A stretch of 64,000 bases of DNA from Strix aluco (GCF_031877795.1 NC_133971.1:84158446-84222445); one strand, 5' to 3'; shown: positions 1 to 11,262, counted from the first letter of the stretch. Notes: a model not told the origin generated them from the sequence alone. A program made the numbers and translations.

Positions 1-715
1 CGCTACAGGCTTGGGGAGGAGTGGCTGGAGAGCTGCCAGTCAGAGAGGGACCTGGGGGTGTTGATTGACAGCCGGCTGAACAGGAGCCAGCAGTGTGCCC
101 AGGTGGCCAAGAAGGCCAATGATATCCTGGCTTGTGTCAGAAATAGTGTGGCCAGCAGGGACAGGGAAGTGATCTTACCCCTGACCTCAGCACTGGTGAG
201 GCCACACCTCGATTCCTGTGTTCAGTTTTGGGCCCCTCACTACAAAAAGGACATTGAATTACTCGAGCGTGTCCAGAGAAGGGCAACAAAGCTGGTGCAG
301 GGTCTGGAGCACATGTTGTACGAGGAGTGGCTGAGGGAACTGGGGTTGTTTAGTCTGGAGAAGAGGAGGCTGAGGGGAGACCTCATCGCCCTCTACAACT
401 ACCTGAAAGGAGGGTGCAGAGAGCTGGGGATGAGTCTCTTTAACCAAGTAACAAGTGATAGGACAAGAGGGAATGGCCTCAAGTGGCCAGGGAAGGTTTA
501 GACTGGATATTAGGAAGCATTTCTTTACAGAACGGGTAGTTAGGCGTTGGAATGGGCTGCCCAGGGAGGTGGTGGCACCCCAATCCCTGGAGGTGTTCAA
601 GAGGCAGGCTGACATAGCGCTGAGGGATCTGGTGTAGTTGGGAACTGTCAATGTTAGGTTAATGGTTGGACTAGATGATCTTCAAAGTCTTTTCCAACGT
701 AGACAATTCTGTGAT
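1..715 (+). mobile_element. CR1 LINE, 3' end (5' part beyond window)
   Basis: This is the end of a CR1 non-LTR retrotransposon in plus orientation. A 147-codon open stretch at 58-501 reads as the C-terminal tail of the CR1 ORF2 reverse transcriptase (motifs such as [16 protein letters not shown]), followed by the usual CR1 3' UTR signature (ggactagatgatcttcaaag) and a short octamer-like tail (attctgtgat) near 706-716. It is very similar to the copy at 14888-15405, so both belong to the same subfamily. The 5' part lies left of the window. It abuts ERV pol sequence directly, which suggests CR1 inserted into the ERV. Confidence 0.93.
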
Positions 716-744
716 ACCTGCACCTGAATGCCAATACAGGTCCC

Positions 745-1420
745 TTAACGGCCACTGTGCCAAATATAGCAGAACTGATTGCAACCATTCAGGAACAAGC
801 CCACAGAATTTTGGCCACCACTGACGTAAAAGATACGGTTTTTATGGTTCCCTTGCAGGATATGGTCAGACAGTGTTTTGTTTTCACCTGTGAAGGCGTA
901 CAATACACATTTCCCATCTCCCCCAGGGATATTGTCATTCACTGACTATTGCCCACTATGCTTTAGCACAAGAGCTTGCCCAAATTATCCCCAGGGAAGG
1001 GAGTTACAAGTATATCTGTATATTGATGACATGTTGATTGGTGACTCCAATGTCTCTGTGGTAGGACAGACTCAAAAGGATATAATTACAACTCCCATCC
1101 TCTGAGATAAAACTTTTAGGCATCTGGTGGAGGGGAGGGACAATGTGTATTCCTCCCCAAATTTTAATTACCCATGAACAGGCAAAAGTGCCCAGGAACA
1201 AGAACTCTAACATGCTTTAGGCCTATTGGTATACTGGAGAAAACACATTCCAAATTTTTCTATCATAATTCAACCTCTGTATGATCTAACAAAAAGAAAG
1301 ACCTCTTGGACATGGACCCCCGTCTACAAGGAAGCCTTAAAATTGCTGATTTTTGAAGCCAGGGTATACCAGGCCCTAGGGCCAATACACCCAACCAACC
1401 GCCTCCAAACTGATTAGGGC
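745..1420 (+). pseudogene. ERV reverse transcriptase remnant
   Basis: Frame 1 at 757-945 contains the RT fingers region (VPNIAELI, then FTCEGVQYTF). The PQGY element follows at 921-932 in frame 3, and the catalytic YIDD box lies at 1019-1030 in frame 2, so at least two frame changes separate the core motifs. The connection region (LYDLTKRKTSWTWTP) is near 1280-1320. The active-site box is intact as a motif, but it cannot be translated together with the rest of the enzyme. Confidence 0.85.
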
Positions 1421-2290
1421 ATTGCAACCCATGGGCTTTCAATTTGTATGTGGCAACATGGACCTGAAGGCCCCACTTGCCCCACTGAAATTTACTCCTG
1501 AAGTTTCAGAGGTGCCAAAAAGCACTACTCTACCTGAGAAAAGGGTCTTTTTATAATCAATCTAGTCTTACAGAAGGCTGACAAAATTATAAAGTGGCAA
1601 TCAATTATTCTGCGAGGGCCCTTCAAAGCCCTAAGCTCTGTAACTACCAGCACTCCACCTCCTGCTAGAGGAGCACAAAGGGAGACTGAGAAAATGGTAC
1701 ACAAATAGATCACTATTGTCATACCCACAAAGTAGGGGAAGGAACACCTAAAATCCTTTCCCTACAACAACCAACAGATGCTAAATCAGATGAGAAACAC
1801 CCTTCATCCCCCATTAAGCCCGATGACCAATTTAAAGAACATATTGTTTACTGATGCATCCTCTGAGAGAAGGAAAAGCGTGGAAATATTGAGCAGTAGC
1901 ACTGCATATTGATTCATGAAACCAAGTTGTAACTGAGGGGGAAGGAAGCGCACAGGTGGGAGAACTGACAGCAGTATGGAGTGCAATAAAAAGGGGAGTG
2001 AAAAACAAGGATCCGCTATACATTTATACAGACTCCTATGCAGTGTTTAAAAGGTGTACAGAATTGCTTCCCTTTTGGGAGCAGAATCAGTGGGAAGTTA
2101 ACTGGGTGCCAGTATGGCAAAATGATAAATAGGAAGAAATTCTGGACATCGCTAAGCATAAGCCTATTTTAGTGGGGTGGGTTGCAGTCCATCAGAAAGG
2201 AAGCAATCAAGCTCACCTTCTTAATAACAAAGTGGATTTCCTGACTCACTTGGCAGTGATGGTGATGACAGAAGGGAGAGGAGAAGTGGG
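1421..2290 (+). pseudogene. ERV RNase H region remnant
   Basis: Between RT and integrase the sequence carries a TDAS box at 1850-1861, the hallmark of a retroviral RNase H strand bearing a catalytic Asp, and further weak similarity up to about 2160. Multiple stops interrupt every frame. Assignment rests on this motif and on its position between RT and integrase. Confidence 0.6.
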
Positions 2291-2960
2291 AACCTATACT
2301 AGAGTGATCACACGTTAAACATGGCCACTCAGGAATTAAAGATCTCCTTAGAGAAGCGCGGAGTCGAGGGTGGCCCATGAGCTATGTGGTACTGTTATTT
2401 CCACATGTGGTTAATGTCACACACATCTTGATCACTATCCCCCACAAGACCCCCCACTTCATGGGAGCAATAACAAGGGTCTACGGGAAACACGGCAAGT
2501 AGATTACATAGGTCCTTTCAGAAAATCAGAATGAAAACAATATATTTTAGTTGGGGTAGAAGTCATCTTACATCTCATTCAAGCCAAAGCAGTGGCACAA
2601 GCCACTGAATACAATGAAAGTGTTGAAGCAGTGGTTCAGTTATTTATCTAAACATGAATCTATTCAATCCAACAATGGTAGCCATTTCACTGGCAAGGTG
2701 GTCCAAGAATGGCCGAAAGATGAGGAAATTCAATGGGTACTTGATACCCCCTACTATCCCCAAGCTATTGGGATAGTTGGAAAAACAAATGGATTATTAA
2801 AACCTGTCCTCAAGTTACACAGCACCAGGTGGCCTGCAAGACTTCTGGATGCTATGGCAAAGGTTAGTAACAGGTGGGGTTAAAACATGGGTGTCCTAAA
2901 CTGCTTTCTATCCTGAACCCCCTTCCTTCTTAGCAGAAGACAAAGATCTGGCAAAACCCC
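2291..2960 (+). pseudogene. ERV integrase remnant lacking catalytic residues
   Basis: The region 2300-2600 has an integrase N-terminal-like stretch (HSGIKDLL) and a VDYIGPF-type core start. An open stretch at 2614-2883 (89 codons) holds the rest of the core. Where a D,D-35-E integrase has Asp in the SDNG position, this copy reads SNNGSHF (2668-2688). Where the catalytic Glu should precede the TNG motif it reads GIVGKTNG (~2770). Two of the three catalytic residues are therefore replaced. It ends with HSTRWPARLLDA, typical of the integrase C-terminal side. Confidence 0.82.
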
Positions 2961-3045
2961 TTCACTATCTGGGACAGCCAGTCCCAGTTGATATGCCAAC
3001 TATAGGAGAAGTACCCACTGAATCTTTATGCATAGGTAGCTACCA

Positions 3046-4230
3046 ATGCAGACAGAAAAGACCATCATATTGATACTCTTAAGGATTAGAAGGATGGAAT
3101 TCTTCATACGTTTTGTATATGTATATATTACAGGTTATCAGAAGAAGCAATGTGGGATCTACGTTAACTTGAACTATATTAATCATTGTGTGTCTCTTTT
3201 GTTTGATTACATTTGTGATTTTTGTGTGTTATAGGGAAAGATGTTTAGGGCAACCATCCTCATCACCTTCAACCTTGTTAGTAGTATACAAGGGGAGGGA
3301 TCCCAAAATCTAGCTTGGGAATTGACACAAGGATTTATAAGTGTGTGGAACTACACAGACCAATGGGTATGTCTGACCACCCCTAGGTCAGCTGAGGAGG
3401 GGATTGGGATGGGACTGCTTTCCATAAGTCTCACTCATTTCCTACTGCAAATGGAATGGAGAAATTCATCCCCGATTCTACCACCCATGTTAAATATTAA
3501 TGGTAAAAAGCAATCACATAAGACATGGAATGGATGGTTAAGGCTCACAAGAAAAGATTTAGAATGGACCCCCTCCCTCTAATATCTCCCTAGACAACTT
3601 ACAGAATAGAACACAGTGCCATGTCTCGTGGCCATCAATGCAAAGGAACATTCCAGGTGGTAGGGCAGACTTACTCACAGGAACTGCTCTTGAACAATGT
3701 ACAAATTATCCCTGGAATCCTCAAGAAAACCCCATTACAACCAGTTACGAATTTGTGTTTGACTAACTTCAAATGGAACTCTGCGTGGTGCACCCAACTC
3801 CCACATGTCTATAACTGGACCCCTTCTAGGGACAGGACACAGTACCAGTACCAGTGGACCTGTCCATGAAACAAATTAAACAAAACCAAACACAACAAAT
3901 AGATGCACCCCCCAACTTGAGACCAACACCCCCAAATAAGCCCCTATTTAATTGCAAGCAAGTTATAAATTGTACCCATGGTCCTGGGGATCCTGCAGAG
4001 ACAGGGTACCTCACAGAACTTGGAATTTTCATCTGATATATGTGTATATGCTGGGGGTATCCCTCCATGGAATTTAAAAACTCTGACCCACATTGTAATG
4101 GGACAACAAGGAACAAAAATGGTGGTAGCCTAAAAGCATGCAGAATACCTTTCATGTACCCTCCTGAAGAAGGAGCACCAGCAGGTAAGATCACCGATGC
4201 CATTAATCAGCACACAAAGTGAGACTAGAG
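3046..4230 (+). pseudogene. env-like remnant of the ERV
   Basis: After pol comes a stretch with several short open frames. The longest, 3241-3582 (113 codons), starts with a hydrophobic signal-peptide-like segment (MFRATILITFNLVSSIQG) and continues with W- and N-rich sequence containing possible N-glycosylation sites. The position after pol, the signal-like start and the following Cys/Asn-rich pieces (3621-3869, 3854-4036) suggest envelope. I do not recognise a family and I see no clear fusion peptide or transmembrane segment, so the call is mainly positional. Confidence 0.45.
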
Positions 4231-5085
4231 GCTGGGACTGGCACCTGAACCCCACCCTCCCTCACCTCACATGTAAATGAGCCCAGGAAAGCCCACCCTT
4301 TTCCTCTCCTCACATGTAAATGAGCACAAAAGGATCCACTCCACCCCATATGCAAGTGAGCCAACATATTTACAAAACAGAGCCATACCTCCATGTACAC
4401 CCACCACCATCTCCAACAAGACCACAAAATGGACCAGAGACCTCGCTGGAACTCAAGGGTGGTAATCCAGATCGATCTCTACCTCTATTTTTTTATCCTT
4501 CTCCCTCTCCCTTTCTTCTGTTACAGAACATTCAGTTCTTTTTCAAAGTAACAGAGTTTACTATCCACTGGTGAAAACCATTTCTAGAGTTCTAACAGAG
4601 TTTAGTTACCTTTAAAAGGTTGAAATGGCTCCTCTTAAAATACAGCTTCTGCTGCTAATAAGTTTTTCAATCAATTGTTTGGTGTTACATCATCTTAATT
4701 TAACCCAAGCGTTATCTCTAACATCAAATATCGGAGTCAGTTGTCCAGGACAGCCCTCTCCAGCAGTAAATGGCCCACCTATTAAGAGACAGATCCAGAC
4801 ACCCCTAGCCCCTCTAATCTTTGAGGACTGGATAGAACTCAAGGCGATTCATCACCTTGAACACAACAGCCTTTCCAGAGCATCATAAACTTATATATTT
4901 ATGTGCTTTCAGGAGCCTATAATAAAGACATTACACTGGGAAACCGAAGAACTTATTTCTCCCAAGTCAAAAAGCAAATAAGATCCCAGGGAGGCAGGAT
5001 CACACACAGATGGACAACTTTTGAAGTAACAATTTCAGTGAAATGCTTGATCATGCGATGTGGTTCCACTCTGGGTAGTCATTAA
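4231..5085 (+). other. Distal ERV-associated sequence with octamer-like repeats
   Basis: This stretch holds three similar motifs, ATGTAAAT at 4271-4278 and 4314-4321 and ATGCAAGT at 4350-4357, in a C/A-rich context that resembles retroviral enhancer repeats. A pyrimidine tract followed by acag (about 4490-4526) looks like a splice acceptor. The open stretch 4625-4888 begins with a hydrophobic segment (IQLLLLISFSINCLVL). No gene can be supported. Confidence 0.35.
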
Positions 5086-7466
5086 TACTGCATCCTGACA
5101 TCATTAACAAACCTCACCCAAATCACGCATAGGTAGGTGACAGCATTTGTCAAGCTAACCAAAGCACATGATGCAGAGCTCATGTTGGCTTGAGGAATCC
5201 AACCAACACTAAACTTTTCCATGTTAACATGAGTAACACTTGTCCTTAGGGACTGTAGTAATACATCACAAATGGGAGTAAGATAAACTTCTGCAGCCCA
5301 GCTGCACACAAATCCTATAACAAATCACAAAGTATACTAGGCTACCTATAAAACTTAAAAAGGCCAAGACATTTAAATAAATACAATTAAATAACGACAA
5401 TAAATAAATTGGGGTTTTATACTGAATTAATTCCCTGCTACTTATATTTATACTGTTCTTCATAATTAGTTTCAAGAATAGGATTACACCAACATTAGTC
5501 TCAAACAAAAATAATAAGATGTAGATCTTTTATGAAAACGCTGAATCTTCTGAATTCAGCAGTCACAATGAGCTCTATATTAAGGAAAGCTGTATACTTT
5601 GAGAATACAGCCTGAGGGCGTAGAACAAGAAGCCTCCAAGTTTCACACCATTTGCTGTCACTCCCACACACAATATGGACACCACAGAACTTCTGACTAT
5701 CCTATGAATGCTTTACAGGCTGATTTCCATCAATTGATGCCACACTTGTAAGTTATACTGCAAAGTCACTTGCACATCAGATCATTTTACTGCCATGGGA
5801 AAGCAGAAATGGAGTTTCTAGTATTACTAATAGTCCCAGGACAAACAAAAGCATACCTAAAAAATTAACACGCAACTAGATCTTCTAGCAAGCTCTCGGG
5901 GGGGGGGGGGGGGGGGGGCAGAGAGGGGAAGTATCCTCAGACCTACAGTGCTATTCCTACACTGAAACAGTTGAAACTTAGTTAATGCACATAAGCTGAT
6001 GCAGCATGAAAAAACTCAGAACAATAACCATCTAAAAAAAGTTGTTGATTAACTCAAAGGCAGGCAGAGACTAAGTAACACTGATGGTTTAGGTCAAGGT
6101 GATATTCAAGTATATTTTCTGTATTATACTCAACACTGGAAGAATCCTGCTCTTATCAGACTAACAGAAGTCCTCTACTGTCTGTTTTTAGTAATTTTAT
6201 TATCTTAGGTCAAAAAGGTTGAAAGAAATGAGAGCATGCAAATACTTTTGCTTTTGTTTGAAAGGGTTTGGATTTTTTTGCATCAGGAGAGCACAAAAAA
6301 TGCTCGGAACTTACTACAAGCATAGCATAAAGTTTACACATAGCTTTTTTTGAGTTCTAGCTGCAGTTCACTGCTTAAGATCTGGAAGACACTATCTCAT
6401 TCTTCCTATATGGTTCAAAGCATGCCTCATCAGAAATAAAAATATTATTTTCTTCCTTCAATGGGGAAGTCAGGCATTGCCTTCAACTGAAGCTCTCCCT
6501 CCCAACTAAGTGAAGAGGAAAGTGAAAACTGATACATTAAAAATAACTGCCCTGTATTACACTATCAGTTAAGCCAGTCTTCTCTCTAGAAAAGCCTTCT
6601 TTTTTTGCTATATTACTTTGCACAGCTACAGCCCAAAACTATTTCTTTTGCTTTACTCAGTGTTGGGGCCATCTTATCAGGCACCTCTCCCATACCCTTT
6701 CAAACTTAAGAATCAAAGTCTAAGAATTTAAATTCCAGCCAGCTAGAGACATTTAGTAAGTCTTGATTCACACCCCTAAAATGGGAAATTCTGAGCTACC
6801 TATTTCTTGCACAGCTTTCAGCTCACACTGCTACTGACTCTGCTAACCCCACAAATTCACTGCAATACCCTTAATTCACAAATGCACCTTGCTACTGAAA
6901 AATGTACATTCATCTTATCTCAAAAACAAAGGACAAAGCCAAAAATAACAACCTTTCTGGATGTTCAGTGAGAAAAACCTGCATCATAAAACAAAGCTAC
7001 CAGCAAAATGTATTCCAAGACACTGTCTCATTTATAACACAGGAGCCAAGTTGCCCTTGACCTGGTTAAATTAGAAATGAAGAGTGCATACTTTGGTTTC
7101 CAAGAACCTTTCTTTCCAGAGCCCTAACTAAAAAACATTTTCATGTAGAGAGAGTCCTAATCCAATATGTACAGTATACCCACAGTAAGTGCTGTACATA
7201 CCAACAAAATGACTATCCAGAGTTATCATGGGCAAAGACATGAGGGTTAGATCAATTGCTACAACTCAGATTCTTTTACTCTGCTGAAGCCTGACAACAT
7301 TTCTTTTGAGCATCTCATCTGCATGCTAGCATCATAATCCCCTTTGGCCAAGGCTTCAGGAGACCAAGCACTATGCTGTCAAGATACTCAGATCACCTCA
7401 TAAAATTCATAGTGAATATGATGTAACATGTTACCTTAACCAGGCTCTAAGAGTCATCAATTTTAC
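5086..7466 (-). other. SUB1: SUB1 intron 3, right-hand part
   Basis: Unique AT-rich intronic sequence lies between the ERV and SUB1 exon 3. I looked on the minus strand for the remaining SUB1 exons (the PC4 DNA-binding domain) and did not find them here, so the intron continues left past base 1 and is longer than 7.4 kb. The only notable feature is the poly-G tract at 5898-5918. Confidence 0.7.
5898..5918 (+). repeat. 21-bp poly-G tract
   Basis: There are 21 consecutive G residues on the plus strand (C on the SUB1 sense strand). A run this long can form a G-quadruplex and is hard to sequence, so its true length may differ. Confidence 0.95.
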
Positions 7467-7586
7467 CTGAAACATATTCTCGTCTCTGTTACTGCTTTGC
7501 TTAGAAGAAGCTGCACCTTTTGAACTTTCACCAGTCTTTTGTTTCTTTACAGGCTTTTCTGGAGCTGCTTGCTTTTTCCGCTTTGC
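7467..7586 (-). CDS. SUB1: SUB1 exon 3
   Basis: The exon has 120 bases (40 codons, phase 0 at both ends), with acceptor ctccaag and donor gtaaaa. It encodes residues 25-64: the lysine-rich basic motif ([16 protein letters not shown]) and a Ser/Lys linker ending in DENMFQ, just before the conserved DNA-binding core encoded by the next exons, which are outside the window. Confidence 0.95.
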
Positions 7587-9313
7587 CTTGGAGCAAGAAT
7601 AAAAAAGTAAAGCATGAAATAACTCCTATAAGTTACAGAACAGTTTACGTTAGAGGTCACAAACTACTACTATGCAATGCACATTATCACCTTCCTGCTG
7701 TGAAGACAGGAATCCAGTACTGTACATTTAGACTGGAATTTTAAAAAAATAATCTTTAAACAAGCCTAATTCTTCTTGTCAGTGAGGTCTGCCATAACAC
7801 TCTGGCTTTAAAGAGAACTGAACTAGATCAAAATAGATTTCAAAAATCCTACTCTTTCTGCACAGTAATACTGTCAGTTCAGAAGTTTTATAAAAAAATG
7901 TAAAGTCTGATGGAAGTTTCACCTTCCTTTCCACTGAGTGCAACAAAAAATGCAGGACAGCTTACAACTCTTCTAAAAAAAAAGATGATATAATGAAGAA
8001 AGGATCTAGGTATCACCTCCATTGGACTAATTTTTTTCTAAATCAGTGCCAAGTCTCTGTCCATAGCATGATAAATTAAACATGTTTTTAAAACATTCAG
8101 ACAATATCATCTGTAAATCAGATTACCTGCAGATGCTAAAAAGTTACTATTTCTACTAATGGTTATCTAGTAACAATGCCTGCCCACAAGAAAGAGTAAT
8201 ACAAAGACACCAAAAATTAATCTCACCTGATAGAATCATACTGTGGAGAACCTCTTTTAAAGACAAACAGTTCCAACAAATATGGGAGGTTATAACAGAA
8301 AAAAACCAACAACCTACTGCCCGTTAAACAGATGGTTAAGACTGCTTTTTCAGGAATACAGTTACCTCAAAAAAAAAATCAACCTACCATTTTCTCTTAT
8401 ATTAAAATCTGACAGAACACCTGATTTGCAAAGTGCAACCAAGTCACATTTGAACTAATTCAGTAAAGCAGACCGAAGTCTGTTCACATACTACATTAAA
8501 AGACCTGATGTCTGCGTTACCACCTAGCATTTCTTAAGAAGATAAATGCACTGGTTTTTTCTGGCTTTGTTTGCAATGTCTGGTACATCTATACAAACTT
8601 GCAAATTAAAAAACTGTTAAAAATAAATGACAACACTCAATTTATACATTTAAAACAGTCAACATGTTAAAATTAATCAACTCAGAGTCATGCAGGTTGG
8701 CTCAGCTTTTAAGTGAGAAACTAGCAGATAGTATTACAGTAAAGGTAAGAATCAGAGAAAAAGAACATGCAAACAAGGTAAGCCAGTGGCACAAGGAGGA
8801 CAAGGCAAGTGTAAGTTTTTTATTTTGGACAAGTAATCCAGATACTAAAATGGGGGTGGAGAGGGAGTGTGTGTGTCCTCAAAATTAGTCCAAATTCTTG
8901 ACACCAGGGGCAGCTTATACAGAAACCTATCACTTGCCAAAAAGGAGCAAAGAATTCCAGGAAGCTTGTGGTTAGATACATCATATGGAAAATCCTGAAG
9001 AGAGCAAAATGCAGCTTAAGAAAAAAGTTTACTGCAAGGCAAAAAGCTTCCAATGCATCCCAACCCTAATCTTGGGAGTGGGGTTTTTTTGTTGTAGTAT
9101 GGGGGGAGAGGTGAATTTTGGATTAAGTGATAAATTGTATGGAATGACATGCATGTTGTGATGTAATGCTCACCTAATTCCTTGACCCCAGCCTGAAATA
9201 CAAGGTTAATACAGTAGTAATAAACTGCATATAATGTTCACCTTTTTGTCAACTTCACTATCTGAATCACTGGCAGATGAGCTTGAAGACACAAGTTCCT
9301 TTGATTTCGGCAT
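7467..9313 (-). CDS. SUB1: SUB1 (PC4) coding region, N-terminal half, partial
   Basis: SUB1/PC4 is a nuclear coactivator that binds single-stranded DNA and links activators to the RNA polymerase II machinery. Two coding exons on the minus strand, 9242-9313 and 7467-7586, join in frame to give residues 1-64. They begin [20 protein letters not shown], the serine/acidic region phosphorylated by CK2 in mammals, followed by a lysine-rich basic segment ([14 protein letters not shown]) and a serine-rich linker ending NMFQ. The human protein has about 127 residues, so the C-terminal ssDNA-binding/dimerisation half lies left of the window. The start fits: joined to exon 1 the ATG has A at -3. The gene is divergent from ZFR. 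Confidence 0.95.
7587..9241 (-). other. SUB1: SUB1 intron 2
   Basis: This is 1655 bases of AT-rich intronic sequence. I recognise no interspersed repeat, RNA gene or extra exon. Short open frames here have no coding character. Confidence 0.85.
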
Positions 9314-9314
9314 T
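9242..9314 (-). CDS. SUB1: SUB1 exon 2 (first coding exon)
   Basis: The exon begins one base before the ATG (9313-9311), after an acceptor reading cctag, and ends GACAAAAAG before the donor gtgaac at 9241. It encodes residues 1-24, the serine-rich acidic N-terminus. Confidence 0.95.
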
Positions 9315-11211
9315 CTAGGAAGAGAATAACATGAGAACACTATACAAGAAATACATCCCATTACAGCTGGAAAGGCATCTTCAAACATGTTTGTAAAGGC
9401 TCAACTTACTAAAAAACCTCCTAAAGACCTTCCTGCCTTTTCATATAAGCTTTAATACACATTGTAGATGCGATCTCACTTTTCCCTCTTATATCTCTTA
9501 CCATTTTTGCTGCAACTGCATTAAATGCAGTGGTTTAGTTTTTGAACTGTTTACAAAGGGACAATTTTTCACCAGTTTTATATACCCCAGATATGACAGA
9601 AACCATAATGTAAAAAATACAATACTGTCCTCCAGTGGAATTCTTTATATTACATTCAAAAATATAAACTACCAAAGCCCTAGCATTATCTATACTCTCA
9701 CATGGGTATTTCACCCAGTTGGATTTGCAAGCAACACGCTGCATAATTGTCATACATGAAGCTAAAGTTGCCACCAATAATACAAAAGTCTGAAAAACAC
9801 CTCAGTTAGAGTGAACCACAGTATTGCAGTTAATATTTCCACTGCAGCTTCAACACATCAGTCACTCGAGTCTATTCATTCAGCAGACAAGTGGATATTC
9901 AACTTTCCTTGAATGCTGCTGCCAGGTGTGCTTCTACATCTCTAGTATTTAAACATGTGATTAGATATAGCAGTTGCACATCTTGCCTGCTACTAGAAAC
10001 TCTTTGCAACAAGTAAGTAGCTCATCTGTTCTTTCAGAATAAAAATAAGCATCCCAGAGAAAAACTATATAAAATTAACTACAGTTAAGAAAGGCCAAGA
10101 AAAGATTAAAGAGTGTATCTCAGGAAAAAAAAAAAAAAAAGAATAGCAGTGTTTTTAAGCTGGCAGTGAAAAAAACATCTGTAAAAGAAAAAACAGAGTC
10201 TGAATAATGCTAATGGATCGACGTGGTTCTAAAGTAGGGTAAGTTCTTGCCGTGATAACTTGGAGCACGATAGAAGCTGTAGTGCTGAAAATTAAACAGG
10301 GCATGGGGAAGCACGCATAAGCCACGCTGCAGGATGGAGGCAGAAGAGCGCTGGAATGGGACAATGTAAAAAAAGCACAGCGACAACATGTAAATCAGGG
10401 AGCCGAACAAGGCAAGACTGATACGCAGAAGGCATGGGCATCAGCAGGGGACAACCTCGGGGTCCGCATCAGTATGAGGGAGTGACAATATGGAGGAAGG
10501 TGGAAGCGGAAACTGGAGAAAAAAGAAACGGGGGGTGGTGGGTGCCCTCGGGAGAGACTGGCAGGCAGAGCGTGAGGAGACACCGCAGCACCGGTGAGAG
10601 CGAGGGCGGAATGAGACGGGCCAAGCGAGGACGAGGGAAAGATAGAGGAGAAGGACAAGCCAAGAGGAGCTAAGAACCAGCCGCCATTTTCCTCCCCTAT
10701 TTCTCTTTTCCACGGCTCGTGCCGCCCCCCAAGAGAAAGGAACGAGAATTGGGGGGTGGGCAAGGACGCCCAGGTCCTCCCAGAGCAGGGTGACAGCAAG
10801 CGGGCTACAGGTCACCGGCGGCGGAGGAGAGAAAAGGCAGCACAAAAAAAAACGGTGGGGGGTCCTCAGCGGGCAGGGTCAGATCCCAGCGTGGGGGGAA
10901 CAGAGCCGGGCGGTTCCCCGCCGCCATTTTCTCCCTCGCACAAATCCTCTTTGCCCCCCCAACATGGCAGCTTCTCCTCGACAGCAGCTCCTCCTCCCGC
11001 CCCAGGCCCGCTCCGCAGCGGGGCATCCCTCCCGCAGGGCACACCGGGCAGTCGAGGAACAGGGGAAGCCTCGCCACACGGCCGCCCAGCGCGCCCCCCG
11101 CCCCGCGCCGACCAGGAGACGGCAAAGCCCCCACAGTCGGCGACAGGGTCGAGGGACAGAGAAAATGGCGGCGACCCCGATGGGGCGTAAGGGGGGGACC
11201 CCAACACTCAC
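9315..11211 (-). other. SUB1: SUB1 intron 1
   Basis: The intron runs from the donor after noncoding exon 1 (gtgagt, 11211 downward) to the acceptor at 9315. The left 1 kb is AT-rich with an A17 run near 10124-10140. The right ~800 bases are CpG-rich and carry several YY1-type motifs. Overlapping open frames on both strands at 10395-11260 come from GC richness, not genes. Confidence 0.8.
10676..11172. promoter_or_regulatory. SUB1: Cluster of YY1-type motifs downstream of the SUB1 start
   Basis: The YY1 consensus core AAnATGGCGGC occurs as its complement gccgccatttt at about 10680-10690 and 10920-10930 (sense with respect to SUB1), and as aaaatggcggc at 11162-11172 (antisense). A weaker aacatggcag lies near 10962. 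YY1 sites commonly sit just downstream of transcription starts of CpG-island genes. Binding itself is inferred. Confidence 0.5.
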
Positions 11212-11262
11212 GTCCTACTCCGCACTAGGCTCCTCTACCGCACGAACGAAGCGGAACTGACG
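11212..11262 (-). other. SUB1: SUB1 noncoding exon 1 (5' UTR), approximate
   Basis: On the minus strand, ...GGAGTAGGAC is followed by gtgagtgttgg, an excellent donor at 11211-11206 within the CpG island upstream of the first coding exon. This fits the known SUB1 structure, with an untranslated first exon. The 5' end is not visible; about 11250-11300 is a guess from promoter composition. Confidence 0.6.

Larger units (their letters stand above)
716..5085 (+). mobile_element. Degenerate endogenous retrovirus fragment (pol and env-like)
   Basis: An internal retroviral region runs in plus orientation, antisense to SUB1, inside a SUB1 intron. In order it shows reverse transcriptase, connection, RNase H, integrase and then an env-like stretch. 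All are broken by frameshifts and stop codons. No gag or protease is visible and I cannot identify an LTR or primer-binding site, so the 5' half is probably left of the CR1 at 1-715 and the right edge (~4900-5085) is approximate. The pol motifs fit a spumavirus/ERVL-like or gammaretrovirus-like avian ERV; I cannot decide between them. It cannot be coding-competent. Confidence 0.85.

Noticed and set aside
58-637. Open frames suggesting a protein gene near the left end
   Set aside because: They are the tail of CR1 ORF2, and the 14887-15328 frames are its second copy.
878-1105. Open frame with a YIDD motif as a possible working reverse transcriptase
   Set aside because: Other essential RT motifs lie in two different frames with stops between, so no working enzyme is encoded.
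10395-11260. Several overlapping open frames of 110-156 codons on both strands in the SUB1 CpG island
   Set aside because: They overlap in many frames, consist of GC-rich low-complexity residues (P, R, G, S, A), and lie in the SUB1 intron 1/promoter region. None resembles a known domain.
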